Shown piece after piece: positions 1 to 7,643 of a DNA stretch of 12,442 nt. Origin of the DNA: Chloroflexota bacterium (lineage in GTDB: Bacteria; Chloroflexota; Dehalococcoidia; Lucifugimonadales; Lucifugimonadaceae); contig JAURLM010000014.1 of assembly GCA_030831265.1 (NCBI GenBank), positions 1-12,442 of the forward strand, read 5' to 3'. The position numbers and the translations under genes were made by a program. Numbering within the stretch: the first letter of the stretch is position 1; every line of letters starts with the position of its first letter. The notes beneath the pieces are model-generated. The model saw nothing but the letters and a program-made list of their open reading frames with translations, had not been told where the DNA came from and searched no databases.

Positions 1-123
1 AACCGCAACTTCGAGGGACGCCAGGGCAAGGGCGGCAGGACTCACCTTGTAAGCCCGGAGATGGCGGCGGCAGCGGCTATCGCCGGACACTTCGTTGATG
101 TGAGGGACTGGGACACCAACTAA
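1..123 (+). CDS. leuC: 3-isopropylmalate dehydratase large subunit, C-terminal end (partial)
   Basis: Open from the first base, this frame gives the last 40 residues of LeuC and ends at TAA 121-123. The segment NRNFEGRQGKGGRTHLVSPE followed by an alanine run (MAAAAAIAGHFVDVR) is the conserved C-terminal signature of bacterial LeuC, the [4Fe-4S] subunit that isomerises 2-isopropylmalate to 3-isopropylmalate in the cytoplasm as a heterodimer with LeuD. The cluster ligands and the rest of the protein lie before the window. The stop codon shares its last A with the ATG of the next gene (TAATG), so the two are probably translationally coupled. Identity is secure from the motif and from leuD and leuB downstream. 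Confidence 0.93.
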   Translation, partial: NRNFEGRQGKGGRTHLVSPEMAAAAAIAGHFVDVRDWDTN

Positions 124-1397
124 TGTCTACCGGCCATGGTGATGGTCCGTCTCCTGAATCCCAGGATGGGCAGGAAAGGCGTCGGACGCCACCACCGAAC
201 AGGCGTACCCCTCCGCCAAGAACACGGTCTGGTTCTGCCGGGCCTGTGGAACACCGTGCTGTGCAACGCGCTAAATCACGAGGTTCCGTGATTGGGCGAT
301 TGTTCGGCAGGCAAGCCCTGGACGAAGCTCTCCAAGACCGGTTCCAGCCGTACGAGTATGAGTCGACGCGCCCCGTGCTTCGCTGGTTGTTCATTGGATT
401 GCTGATATTCGTCGCAACCAGCGCAGTGGCCGTGTACCTGGACATTGGGTTCCGTAGCACAGTGAACGAATGGCTGGCAGACGGGCGAACAGAAATACCG
501 ATCAGCCCGGACGATGTTGGTCAGGCGACGGTGGTTGCGGACCTGGAACTGCACGACCCGGACGTTTTGCTCTGTAATGAGGAAGAACTAGCGACTTTTT
601 CGGTCATCGCCAATGGCTGTCGGAACATCGACGCCGTATTTGCCTATGCTGCAAGCGAAGGCTTTGATTGCGTGACCCTTGAGCAACTTGCCAGCGTCGC
701 AACCAATCCCACAGCTCCGTATGCCGGGTGCCAGAGCGTCGTAGACCTGACAACGACTTTCGAAAACATGAACAGTCGCAGCAGCCTGGTGAGCATTTTG
801 CTGATCGTGCTGATGCTTATCATCGCGTTCCCGTTTTCTACGTTCGCTCACAGGTCAAGCCGAAATCTGCGCACGCTAAGGTCTGATGGCCAACAACACT
901 CTCCGGACGGCGTTGTCATAAGGTTCTTCGTCCCGTTCGTGAACCTCTACAAGCCGTTGCTTATGTTTATCGAACTTTTCAAGGCGAGCGACCCGCGTCT
1001 CAAGCCCGGAGATAGCGAAACCTGGCAAAAGCGCGGTATCGTTTCACCAATAGCAATACTGTGGGGACTCTCGTGGGCGGGTTTCCTGATATTCAATCCG
1101 ATCACGGTGACCAGGATTCTCTTCAACCAGCGAGCGAACCTCGCTGATGTCACCTCGGCAACGGGTGGGTTGATTGCCGCAGACATATTGATCATCGTTC
1201 TAGGAATCCTGACCATTCTCATGGCGAATACGTTGTCGAAATGGCAGGATGTGCGAGCGGCAAAATACGGAACCATAACCGTCACACCACCGCGACCTAA
1301 AGACCCGCTTGAGAAAGCCCTTGAAGAGGGTATTCGCAGACAGGAAAGCTCGGTAGCACCCGGGGATGACCGCAGTTCGAAAAGGAGAAGGAAGTAA
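123..1397 (+). CDS. DUF4328-like multi-pass membrane protein between leuC and leuD
   Basis: A 424-residue protein of unknown function. Residues 1-80 are Pro/Arg-rich and probably disordered and cytoplasmic. Hydrophobic segments lie at about 86-107, 220-240, 306-326 and 346-370, with a further partly hydrophobic stretch at 264-285. The loop between the first two segments (about 110-218) contains four cysteines (C151, C166, C183, C203), which could form disulphides if the loop is extracytoplasmic. Residues 243-290 (RSSRNLRTLR, then a short gap, then FFVPFVNLYKPLLMFIELF) resemble the DUF4328 core, where an R-x-x-NL motif precedes a conserved F(I/V)P-x-x-NL-x-x-P segment. The C-terminus is basic (SSKRRRK). 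The start ATG overlaps the leuC stop and the stop overlaps the leuD ATG (both TAATG), so the gene is built into the leu operon. No role in leucine synthesis is known; the family call is by motif memory only. Confidence 0.72.
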   Translation: MSTGHGDGPSPESQDGQERRRTPPPNRRTPPPRTRSGSAGPVEHRAVQRAKSRGSVIGRLFGRQALDEALQDRFQPYEYESTRPVLRWLFIGLLIFVATSAVAVYLDIGFRSTVNEWLADGRTEIPISPDDVGQATVVADLELHDPDVLLCNEEELATFSVIANGCRNIDAVFAYAASEGFDCVTLEQLASVATNPTAPYAGCQSVVDLTTTFENMNSRSSLVSILLIVLMLIIAFPFSTFAHRSSRNLRTLRSDGQQHSPDGVVIRFFVPFVNLYKPLLMFIELFKASDPRLKPGDSETWQKRGIVSPIAILWGLSWAGFLIFNPITVTRILFNQRANLADVTSATGGLIAADILIIVLGILTILMANTLSKWQDVRAAKYGTITVTPPRPKDPLEKALEEGIRRQESSVAPGDDRSSKRRRK

Positions 1398-1984
1398 TGC
1401 AGCCATTTACCAAGCTCAAAGGCCTTGTGGCCCCGCTGGACCGCGTCAACGTGGACACAGACCAGATAATCCCAAAGCAGTTCCTGAAGCGTATTGAACG
1501 CACAGGTTTTGGTGAGTTCGCATTTTTCGACTGGCGGTATCTCGAGGACGGCGTAGAGAACCCTAACTTCATCCTGAACCAGCCAAAGTACAAGTCCGCT
1601 TCGATCATGGTTGCGGGTCGTAACTTCGGTTCCGGCTCATCACGTGAGCACGCACCGTGGGCGCTGAATGAGATGGGCTTCAGAGCAATCATCGCACCGA
1701 GTTTTGCAGACATTTTCCGCAACAACTGCATGCAGAACGGCATGGTCCCCGTAATCCTTACCCAGGAAGAAGTGGACACCATCATGGGCAAGGCTCTGCA
1801 GCGCACGGGTTACCAGGTGACAGTAGACCTGGAAAGCCAGACGGTTACCGATGATGACGGGTTCAAGGCACATTTTGAAGTTGACCCGTTCCGTCGTAAC
1901 AGCCTGCTAAAAGGCCTCGACGACATTGGCCTTACGCTGGAATTCGAAGACGAAATATCAGCCTACGAATCAGCGCACAACTAG
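1397..1984 (+). CDS. leuD: 3-isopropylmalate dehydratase small subunit
   Basis: LeuD partners LeuC in isomerising 2-isopropylmalate to 3-isopropylmalate, the second committed step of leucine synthesis. The 195 residues match the usual bacterial length (about 200). Diagnostic segments are NVDTDQIIPKQFLKRIERTG (18-37), FAFFDWRY (41-48) and the swivelling-domain loop GRNFGSGSSREHAPWAL (74-90). A strong purine-rich ribosome site (GGAGAAGGAAG) ends just before the ATG, whose A is also the last base of the preceding stop. The gene is therefore served both by its own ribosome site and by coupling from the membrane-protein gene. It ends at TAG 1982-1984, followed by a 194-nt gap before leuB. No anomalies were seen. 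Confidence 0.97.
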   Translation: MQPFTKLKGLVAPLDRVNVDTDQIIPKQFLKRIERTGFGEFAFFDWRYLEDGVENPNFILNQPKYKSASIMVAGRNFGSGSSREHAPWALNEMGFRAIIAPSFADIFRNNCMQNGMVPVILTQEEVDTIMGKALQRTGYQVTVDLESQTVTDDDGFKAHFEVDPFRRNSLLKGLDDIGLTLEFEDEISAYESAHN

Positions 1985-2008
1985 GAAAACGCCTGTACAC
2001 CTCACGCT

Positions 2009-2047
2009 CTTGTTCTGACGTAGGGAAATAGCCTTTGTCAGAACAAG
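2009..2047 (+). repeat. Perfect 11-bp inverted repeat in the leuD-leuB gap
   Basis: CTTGTTCTGAC at 2009-2019 is the exact reverse complement of GTCAGAACAAG at 2037-2047, with a 17-nt loop (2020-2036) that could itself close AGG/CCT. A G-U pair (2008/2048) could extend the stem. Two smaller hairpins follow: GCGG/CCGC at 2051-2054/2060-2063 and GGAGT/ACTCC at 2067-2071/2083-2087. No U-run follows the main stem, so it is not a textbook intrinsic terminator. It could be an mRNA processing or stabilising structure or an operator for a dimeric regulator. There is no ATG between 1985 and 2178, so no ATG-started leucine leader peptide is present. Confidence 0.6.
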
Positions 2048-2178
2048 GACGCGGGGTAGCCGCACTGGAGTCTTGCTGGTAAACTCCGCCTTCGCACAAT
2101 CTATTTCAGACATTCGTGGCGACCGGGATTTGACTGTTTTTGTCACTACGGGCAGCCACAGGGGATCTTGTTCAAAGC

Positions 2179-3288
2179 ATGGAAGCACGCATAGCAGTTC
2201 TTGGCGGAGACGGCATTGGCCCGGAAGTAACCGCTGAATCGGTAAAGGTTATTGAAGCCGTCGGGCGTCGCTTCGGACACACGTTCGAGTGGGTTCCAGG
2301 CATCGTTGGTGGACGGTCTATAGACCAGACTGGCAAGGCCATTACTGCTGACACCATGAACCTGCTGCTGGGTGCCGACGCTGTTCTGTTTGGAGCCGTT
2401 GGTGGGCCGAAGTGGGACGATCCTCGCGCCAAAGTCCGACCGGAAGACGGTATCCTCGCCATGCGCAAGACGCTTGGCTTGTTTGCGAACCTGCGACCAG
2501 TCAAAGTATTTTCTCAACTGGCAGACTCCAGCCCTTTGCGCGAAGAGCGCATCAAGGGCGTCGATTTCGTAATCATCCGTGAACTCACCGGCGGGCTGTA
2601 TTTCGGCAAACCAAAGCGCCGATGGGAGAACACGCGCGGCCGCCGTGCAGTCGACACTCTCTCATACACCGAAAAAGAGATTCAGCGCGTCGTCCGCGTC
2701 GGGTTTGAACTAGCACGTATGCGCCGCAAGCGCCTGCACTCGCTGGATAAGATGAATGTCATGGAGACATCCCGGCTGTGGCGTGAAGTCGCTACCGAGG
2801 TCGGGCACGAGTACCCGGATGTTGAGCTGGTCCACATGCTGGCTGACAACGCCGCTATGCAGATAGTCACGAACCCGGCAGTGTTTGATGTCATCGTTAC
2901 CGAAAACACTTTCGGGGACATTCTTTCGGACGAAGCCGCTGTGATTGGTGGCTCAATGGGCATGTTGCCTTCAGCCAGCCTGACAAGCATCCCCAAGTCT
3001 GGCGGACGACGCCGACGTGGTGGCAAGCCTTCGCTGTACGAGCCAATTCACGGTTCAGCACCAGACATTGCAGGACGCGGAATTGCCAATCCGCTGGCCT
3101 CGATTCTAAGTTCAGCAATGATGCTGCGATGGTCGTTCGGGCTTCACAAGGAAGCTGCGGCCGTGGAAGATGCTGTCGAAGGATTCCTCGCAGAGGGTTA
3201 CCGCACGGCAGACATCGCCACTCCGGGCAAGCCAAGTTTGCAGACTGCCAAAGTCGGCGACATGATTGCTGCACACGTCCTGGGCTAA
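2179..3288 (+). CDS. leuB: 3-isopropylmalate dehydrogenase
   Basis: LeuB oxidatively decarboxylates 3-isopropylmalate to 2-oxoisocaproate with NAD+ and a divalent metal. From ATG 2179 the product is 369 residues. Recognisable parts are GGDGIGPEVTAE (9-20), the substrate arginines R96, R106 and R134, RELTGGLYFGKPK (134-146) with catalytic Y141, SLDKMNVME (188-196) with catalytic K191, the metal aspartates D223, D247 and D251, and the NAD-binding LYEPIHGSAPDIAG (286-299). The frame is open upstream to a TTG at 2140, but homology begins at MEARIAVLGGDG, so the ATG is preferred; AGGGG about 15 nt upstream is a somewhat distant ribosome site. An arginine-rich stretch (SGGRRRRGGKPS, about 274-285) sits just before the NAD motif. 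The gene ends 9 nt from the convergent prpD. Confidence 0.96.
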   Translation: MEARIAVLGGDGIGPEVTAESVKVIEAVGRRFGHTFEWVPGIVGGRSIDQTGKAITADTMNLLLGADAVLFGAVGGPKWDDPRAKVRPEDGILAMRKTLGLFANLRPVKVFSQLADSSPLREERIKGVDFVIIRELTGGLYFGKPKRRWENTRGRRAVDTLSYTEKEIQRVVRVGFELARMRRKRLHSLDKMNVMETSRLWREVATEVGHEYPDVELVHMLADNAAMQIVTNPAVFDVIVTENTFGDILSDEAAVIGGSMGMLPSASLTSIPKSGGRRRRGGKPSLYEPIHGSAPDIAGRGIANPLASILSSAMMLRWSFGLHKEAAAVEDAVEGFLAEGYRTADIATPGKPSLQTAKVGDMIAAHVLG

Positions 3289-3297
3289 ACCCGCAGG

Positions 3298-4695
3298 CTA
3301 AACGAAGAGTGTCATAAACGCTTCGACTGGCATGGCGTCCAGTCCCTGCGGTTGCTGCACTGCACGTATCGCAGCATCTGCCTGTTCGCCAGCAAAACGC
3401 GTCCGCAGGTTTGCCTCAAACTTGCTCATCAGCAACGGGATTGCTTCTGTGCGACGACGTCGATGCCCGACTGGATACTCGACAACCGAGTTATCCGTCG
3501 AGGTGCCGTCGGTGAAGGTGACCTGGACTGCGTTGGCGATAGACCGTTTGTCCGCTTCAAGATATTCCCGCGTGTACCGGGCATCTTCCTGCAGCACCAT
3601 CTTCGCCCGCAATGCGTCGATAAGCGGATCAGCAGCAGCCTCATCCTCGTAATCATCAGCAGTCAGGCTTCCCTTTATGAGCGGGACAGCCGTCATGTAC
3701 TGGATGCAGTGGTCACGGTCAGCAGGGTTATTGAGCGGACCCTTCTTGTCGATGATCCTGATTGCGGATTCCTGGGTGGTGATTGTGATCTTCTCAATCT
3801 CATCAAGACGGTTCTTCACGGCAGGATGCAGATGAATGGCAGCTTCGACAGCGGTCTGTGCGTGGAATTCGGCCGGGAACGAAATCTTGAACAGGATGTT
3901 TTCCATAACGTATGAACCAAAAGGCTGTGCCAACTTGAGGTTACGGCCGCCAAACCACACATCCTGGAATCCCCATGATGGAGCGGTCAGCGCAGAGGCG
4001 TATCCCATTTCACCACGCGTCGCCATGAACGCAAGTTGAAAAGCGCGCGCACAAGCATCACCGGCTGCCCATGACTTGCGCGAACCTGTGTTCGGTGCGT
4101 GCCGATAGGTCCGCAGTGTCGTTTCTATCCACGCGTTTGAAACGGCATTGGCAACCTGCTCCCTGCTGCCACCAAGCATCGCGGTAACAACCGCCGTGGA
4201 CGCCACCTTGACCAGCAGTACGTGGTCTATGCCAACCCGGTTGAAGCTGTTCTCCAACGCGAGCACACCCTGTATTTCATAAGCCTTGATCGCAGCGACG
4301 AGAGCATCACGAACGGTCAGTGCTTTTTGGCCTGACCTGCTCAGGTGGTCAGCGACAGCGAGTATCGCTCCGTAGTTATCGGATGGATGACCCCACTCAG
4401 CAGCCAGCCACGTGTCATTGAAATCAAGCCAACGTATCGACGCACCAAGGTCGAACGCGGCTTTGACAGGGTCGAGCACAAAGCCCGTGCCCGGAACCCG
4501 CGAGCCGTGAGGCACTTCCGTACCCGTGACGTGCGGGCCAAGCAACTTCGTACACGCAGGGTAATTTTGCGCAAGAAGCGCGCAGCCAATTGAGTCGATT
4601 AGCGTGTACCGGGCCGTCGCCAGTGCTTCCTCACCGGGGTCAAAAGGCGATACAGCGTAATCAGCGATTGCGTCGATTACTTCGTCGAATGGCAT
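3298..4695 (-). CDS. prpD: 2-methylcitrate dehydratase (MmgE/PrpD family)
   Basis: PrpD dehydrates 2-methylcitrate to 2-methyl-cis-aconitate in the methylcitrate cycle for propionyl-CoA. The 465-residue protein looks like true PrpD rather than a general MmgE homologue: YPACTKLLGP (45-54), WLDFNDTWLAAEWGHPSDN (89-107), ALENSFNRVGIDHVLLVKVA (about 145-164), YRHAPNTGSRKSWAAGD, YVMENILFKISFPAEFHAQ and KKGPLNNPADRDHCIQYM all recall E. coli PrpD nearly word for word. The length is close to the E. coli enzyme. The start ATG lies 9 nt after the prpC stop; a modest AAAGG within the prpC end could serve as ribosome site. It is the last gene of the - strand block. No dedicated hydratase (AcnD/PrpF) is present, so a housekeeping aconitase would be needed to reach 2-methylisocitrate. 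Confidence 0.95.
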   Translation of the reverse strand: MPFDEVIDAIADYAVSPFDPGEEALATARYTLIDSIGCALLAQNYPACTKLLGPHVTGTEVPHGSRVPGTGFVLDPVKAAFDLGASIRWLDFNDTWLAAEWGHPSDNYGAILAVADHLSRSGQKALTVRDALVAAIKAYEIQGVLALENSFNRVGIDHVLLVKVASTAVVTAMLGGSREQVANAVSNAWIETTLRTYRHAPNTGSRKSWAAGDACARAFQLAFMATRGEMGYASALTAPSWGFQDVWFGGRNLKLAQPFGSYVMENILFKISFPAEFHAQTAVEAAIHLHPAVKNRLDEIEKITITTQESAIRIIDKKGPLNNPADRDHCIQYMTAVPLIKGSLTADDYEDEAAADPLIDALRAKMVLQEDARYTREYLEADKRSIANAVQVTFTDGTSTDNSVVEYPVGHRRRRTEAIPLLMSKFEANLRTRFAGEQADAAIRAVQQPQGLDAMPVEAFMTLFV

Positions 4696-4704
4696 AGCGA
4701 TTTA

Positions 4705-5820
4705 CTAGGACCTTTCAGCAAGTGGAACGAATGGACGCGGGTCCGGCCCGGTGTATTCGCCGAGCGGTCGGATCAGCCGGTTGTCATTGTGCTGCTCGAT
4801 GATGTGCGCAGCCCAGCCAGATGTGCGGGATATGACGAATACCGGCGTGAACATGGAGGTTGGGATGCCGCACATGTGGTAAGCGGTTGCAGCGAAGAAA
4901 TCCAAGTTTGGGAAGAGTTTCTTCTCTCTCATAATCACCTGTTCGATGCGCTCCGACACATCGAACAACGTCGTGTCACCGGCAGCTTCCGATAGCTTTT
5001 TCGCCCAGCTTTTGATGATGTCCGAACGCGGATCACCGTTCTTGTAGACGCGGTGGCCAAAGCCCATGATCAGGCGCCGACCTTCAAGCATCTGCATGAT
5101 GCCTTTTTCAGCGGTAGCCGGTGTTTCGAACTGCGATACCAGTTCCATTGCAGCCTCGTTGGCTCCGCCGTGCAGCGGACCACGTAGAGCGCCAATGGCC
5201 GCCGTGATTGCTGCGTATATGTCTGCCAGCGTGCTGGTCACGACCCGTGCGGTGAATGTGGATGCATTGAACTCATGCTCGGCGTAGAGAATCAGGCTCA
5301 CATCAAGGGCACGCTTTTTCAACGGATCAGGCTCCGCCCCGGTCAGCATTCTCAGGAAATGCCCGGCAACCGTGTCTTCACCGGACACGGTGTCGATGCG
5401 CTCACCACGGTTCTTGAAACGGTACCAGTAGAGGAGCATCGAACCAAATGAAGCGATCAGGCGATCAGCAATCGACGCCTCAGTGCGGCCACCCTGCCCG
5501 TCAGGCTCAAGCGTCCCCAACATTGAGCAGCCGGTCCGCAGGACGTCCATCGGGTGAGCGGAGGCAGGTATCTGCTCCAACACCGTCCTGAGCGCTTCGG
5601 GAAGGCCCTGTAGGCCCTGTAAACGCTTCTTGTAGGCAGTGAGCTGCCCTGGTGTCGGCAACCGGTTGTAGATGAGCAGGTATGCGACCTCTTCAAAGGT
5701 GGCGTGCTCTGCGAGGTCCTCGATGCGATACCCGCGGTATGTCAGGCCAGCCCCCTTCTTGCCAACGGTGGCAATCCCGGTTCTGCCTGCGATGATGCCT
5801 TCAAGACCTGCGGTAGTCAT
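4705..5820 (-). CDS. prpC: 2-methylcitrate synthase / citrate synthase
   Basis: A 371-residue citrate synthase-fold enzyme that condenses propionyl-CoA (or acetyl-CoA) with oxaloacetate. The N-terminal GLEGIIAGRTGIATVGKKG and YRGYRIEDLAEH (29-39), HPMDVLRTG (89-97), LLYWYRFKNRGERI, LYAEHEFNASTFTARV (179-193), LRGPLHGGANEAAMEL with H217, GFGHRVYKNGDPR with H256, and FPNLDFF with catalytic D307 are all in place. The wording is closer to E. coli PrpC than to GltA, and the gene sits between prpB and prpD, so 2-methylcitrate synthase is the preferred call; dual activity is common in this family. The ATG overlaps the prpB stop (ATGA, 5817-5820), and a good ribosome site (GGAGAGGA) lies about 9 nt upstream inside prpB. 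Confidence 0.94.
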   Translation of the reverse strand: MTTAGLEGIIAGRTGIATVGKKGAGLTYRGYRIEDLAEHATFEEVAYLLIYNRLPTPGQLTAYKKRLQGLQGLPEALRTVLEQIPASAHPMDVLRTGCSMLGTLEPDGQGGRTEASIADRLIASFGSMLLYWYRFKNRGERIDTVSGEDTVAGHFLRMLTGAEPDPLKKRALDVSLILYAEHEFNASTFTARVVTSTLADIYAAITAAIGALRGPLHGGANEAAMELVSQFETPATAEKGIMQMLEGRRLIMGFGHRVYKNGDPRSDIIKSWAKKLSEAAGDTTLFDVSERIEQVIMREKKLFPNLDFFAATAYHMCGIPTSMFTPVFVISRTSGWAAHIIEQHNDNRLIRPLGEYTGPDPRPFVPLAERS

Positions 5821-6749
5821 GACCCTGGTTCCTCTCCGCTGTTGCCGAACATTTCATCCAGTTTTTGCTCGTAGCTGTGATAATCGAGGTAGTTGTACAG
5901 TTCATCACGCGTCTGCATATGCTCCACGGCTGCCCGCTGCGTGCCGTGCTGCCGTATTTCGCGAAAAACCTGCTCGGCAGCGCGGTTCATTGCCCGGAAC
6001 GCAGACAGCGGATACAGGGCGATGTCTGTACCCGCGCGATCCAATTCTTCAATGCTGAGCAAAGGTGTCTTACCGAACTCCGTCAGGTTTGCCAGCACAG
6101 GAACACCTGACGCTTCTCGAAAGCGCCTGTAGTCAGCGGCCACGGTCACCGCTTCAGCAAAGATCATGTCTGCTCCCGCTTCGACATACCGTGACGAACG
6201 TTCAAGCGCTGATTCGATGCCTTCAGAAGCCAACGCATCGGTACGTGCCATGATGACGAACTCGTCGTATGGCTTCGCGTCTACCGCGGCTTTGATACGG
6301 TCGCACATCTCGTCAGTCGAAACGAGTTGTTTTCCGGGTCGATGACCGCAACGTTTCGCCTGAACCTGGTCTTCAATGTGCAGCCCTGCCGCCCCGGCCT
6401 TGCTGAGTTCTTTCACGGTGCGAGCGATCATAAAGGCTGCACCCCAACCGGTATCAGCATCGACAAGCAGCGGCAAATCACTTGCGGCAGTGATACGCCG
6501 CACGTCTTCCGTAACGTTGTCGAGTGTCGTGATACCCAGGTCAGGTAGGCCGTACGACGCTGTGGCGACTCCGCTACCGGACAGGTAGATGGCACGAAAC
6601 CCGGCGGCTTGCGCCATCACCGCTGCGTAAGCGTTGATGACGCCGATCAATTGCAGTGGCTTCTCTTCTGTAAGAGCCTGCAGGAATTTCTGGCCGGGTG
6701 AGGCTGACAAAACGACACCACTTGAACAATTGCTTGTAAACACAGGCAT
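5817..6749 (-). CDS. prpB: 2-methylisocitrate lyase
   Basis: PrpB cleaves 2-methylisocitrate to pyruvate and succinate, the last step of the methylcitrate cycle. Segments matching E. coli PrpB are YLSGSGVATASYGLPDLGIT (about 55-74), the Mg2+-binding LLVDADTGWG (94-103, D97 and D99), AGLHIEDQ (121-128) and the diagnostic KRCGHRPGK (132-140) with catalytic C134, which separates PrpB from isocitrate lyase (KKCGH). PLSAFRAMNRAAEQV and MQTRDELYNYLDYHSYEQK complete the C-terminus. From ATG 6749 it has 310 residues, with about 15 more N-terminal residues than E. coli PrpB. A TTG at codon 14 (MSASPGQKF) is an alternative start resembling the usual N-terminus; neither has a strong ribosome site. The stop overlaps the prpC start. 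Confidence 0.95.
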   Translation of the reverse strand: MPVFTSNCSSGVVLSASPGQKFLQALTEEKPLQLIGVINAYAAVMAQAAGFRAIYLSGSGVATASYGLPDLGITTLDNVTEDVRRITAASDLPLLVDADTGWGAAFMIARTVKELSKAGAAGLHIEDQVQAKRCGHRPGKQLVSTDEMCDRIKAAVDAKPYDEFVIMARTDALASEGIESALERSSRYVEAGADMIFAEAVTVAADYRRFREASGVPVLANLTEFGKTPLLSIEELDRAGTDIALYPLSAFRAMNRAAEQVFREIRQHGTQRAAVEHMQTRDELYNYLDYHSYEQKLDEMFGNSGEEPGS

Positions 6750-6791
6750 GAATGTTGATGCCCGGATGCTGGCAGTTTACAACCAGTGGGT

Positions 6792-7643
6792 TCAGCGCGT
6801 TATTGCATCCAGCAAGACGACCGGTGCAACTAGAAGCAACACAATGCCGACTACAAGCCTCAGTTTCGCTGGTTCAACACGCCCGGTAAGCCTTGAGCCG
6901 ACGAACATTCCGATTGTGGCTGCGGTACCGACCACCATCACCAGTGTCCAGTCGTTGCTGTCACCTATAAGGTGCCCGGTAAACCCGGAAATACTTACAA
7001 GCACCGTAATAATCAAGTTTGTGCCCGCCGCCATACCCGGTTCCATCTTCAACACCTGCACCAGAGATGGCATTCGCAGGACTCCAAGAGCAACTCCTAC
7101 TGCACCGCCAACGAGGCCGATGATCAACCCTAAGATGCCTTCCCTGGCCACAGTTCGTGGTGAAAGCGTCCCGTCATAAGTCGCCGCGTACTTACGTGAA
7201 GCTTTGTCCACCTTTAGTTCTCGATAGGCACGTGATATCAGCGAAATCGCAGACCAGACCAGGAATAACGCAACAGCGCTTAACAGGAGCCATATCGGCA
7301 CAACGTCTGCATACAGTCCGCCAATCAGGGCTCCTATAAACGTCGGAACGCCGAGAGCGACCACGACACTGTAAGCGACGCGTTTTTCTCTGATGGCCGG
7401 CAATGAAGCGGCCAATGAGCTGACAGCGCTAACCAGCAAGTTGGTGCTGGCGGCGATTAGCGGATCAACACCGAGCAATACCATCGCGGGCAACCGGATT
7501 ACGCCAAGCGCAATTCCAATGAGCCCACCGACCAGCCCAATGGCCAGTGATATGAGGCCGAGCAGCACTAGCGTCGCCGTGGACAGGTCATCAGCAGGGC
7601 TGCTGGCAGCAAATATCGAAAACTGGGTGATCTGTGTAATCAA
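6792..7643 (-). CDS. TSUP family (TauE/SafE) membrane permease
   Basis: A 283-residue protein with about eight hydrophobic segments, arranged as two homologous halves. IGLVGGLIGIALGVIRLPAM (35-54) recurs as IGLVGGAVGVALGVLRMPSL (175-194), each followed by a P-x-x-AA-x-TNL motif (61-69 and 202-210). This tandem pattern is typical of TSUP transporters, which move organosulfur compounds, sulfite or organic anions; substrate cannot be read from sequence. The usual triple-glycine of the motif is ALG in both halves. The only early in-frame start is TTG 7643, which overlaps the stop of a possible small ORF (TTGA); the first in-frame ATG is at codon 54, inside repeat 1, so is too late. Lying 42 nt ahead of prpB, it may carry a substrate or product of the organic-acid pathway. 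Confidence 0.86.
   Translation of the reverse strand: MITQITQFSIFAASSPADDLSTATLVLLGLISLAIGLVGGLIGIALGVIRLPAMVLLGVDPLIAASTNLLVSAVSSLAASLPAIREKRVAYSVVVALGVPTFIGALIGGLYADVVPIWLLLSAVALFLVWSAISLISRAYRELKVDKASRKYAATYDGTLSPRTVAREGILGLIIGLVGGAVGVALGVLRMPSLVQVLKMEPGMAAGTNLIITVLVSISGFTGHLIGDSNDWTLVMVVGTAATIGMFVGSRLTGRVEPAKLRLVVGIVLLLVAPVVLLDAITR

Noticed and set aside
2130..2158. Promoter with TTGACT -35 before leuB
   Set aside because: No acceptable -10 lies at 16-18 nt downstream.
2140..2178. TTG start extending leuB by 13 residues
   Set aside because: The added residues (MSLRAATGDLVQS) do not resemble LeuB, there is no good ribosome site before the TTG, and the family normally starts at the ATG 2179 position.
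3279..3297. Bidirectional intrinsic terminator at the leuB/prpD junction
   Set aside because: The stem is short with a bulge and no T-run follows on either strand.
5600..5630. Tandem GGCCCTGTA repeat
   Set aside because: It simply encodes a repeated LQGLQGL stretch in PrpC.
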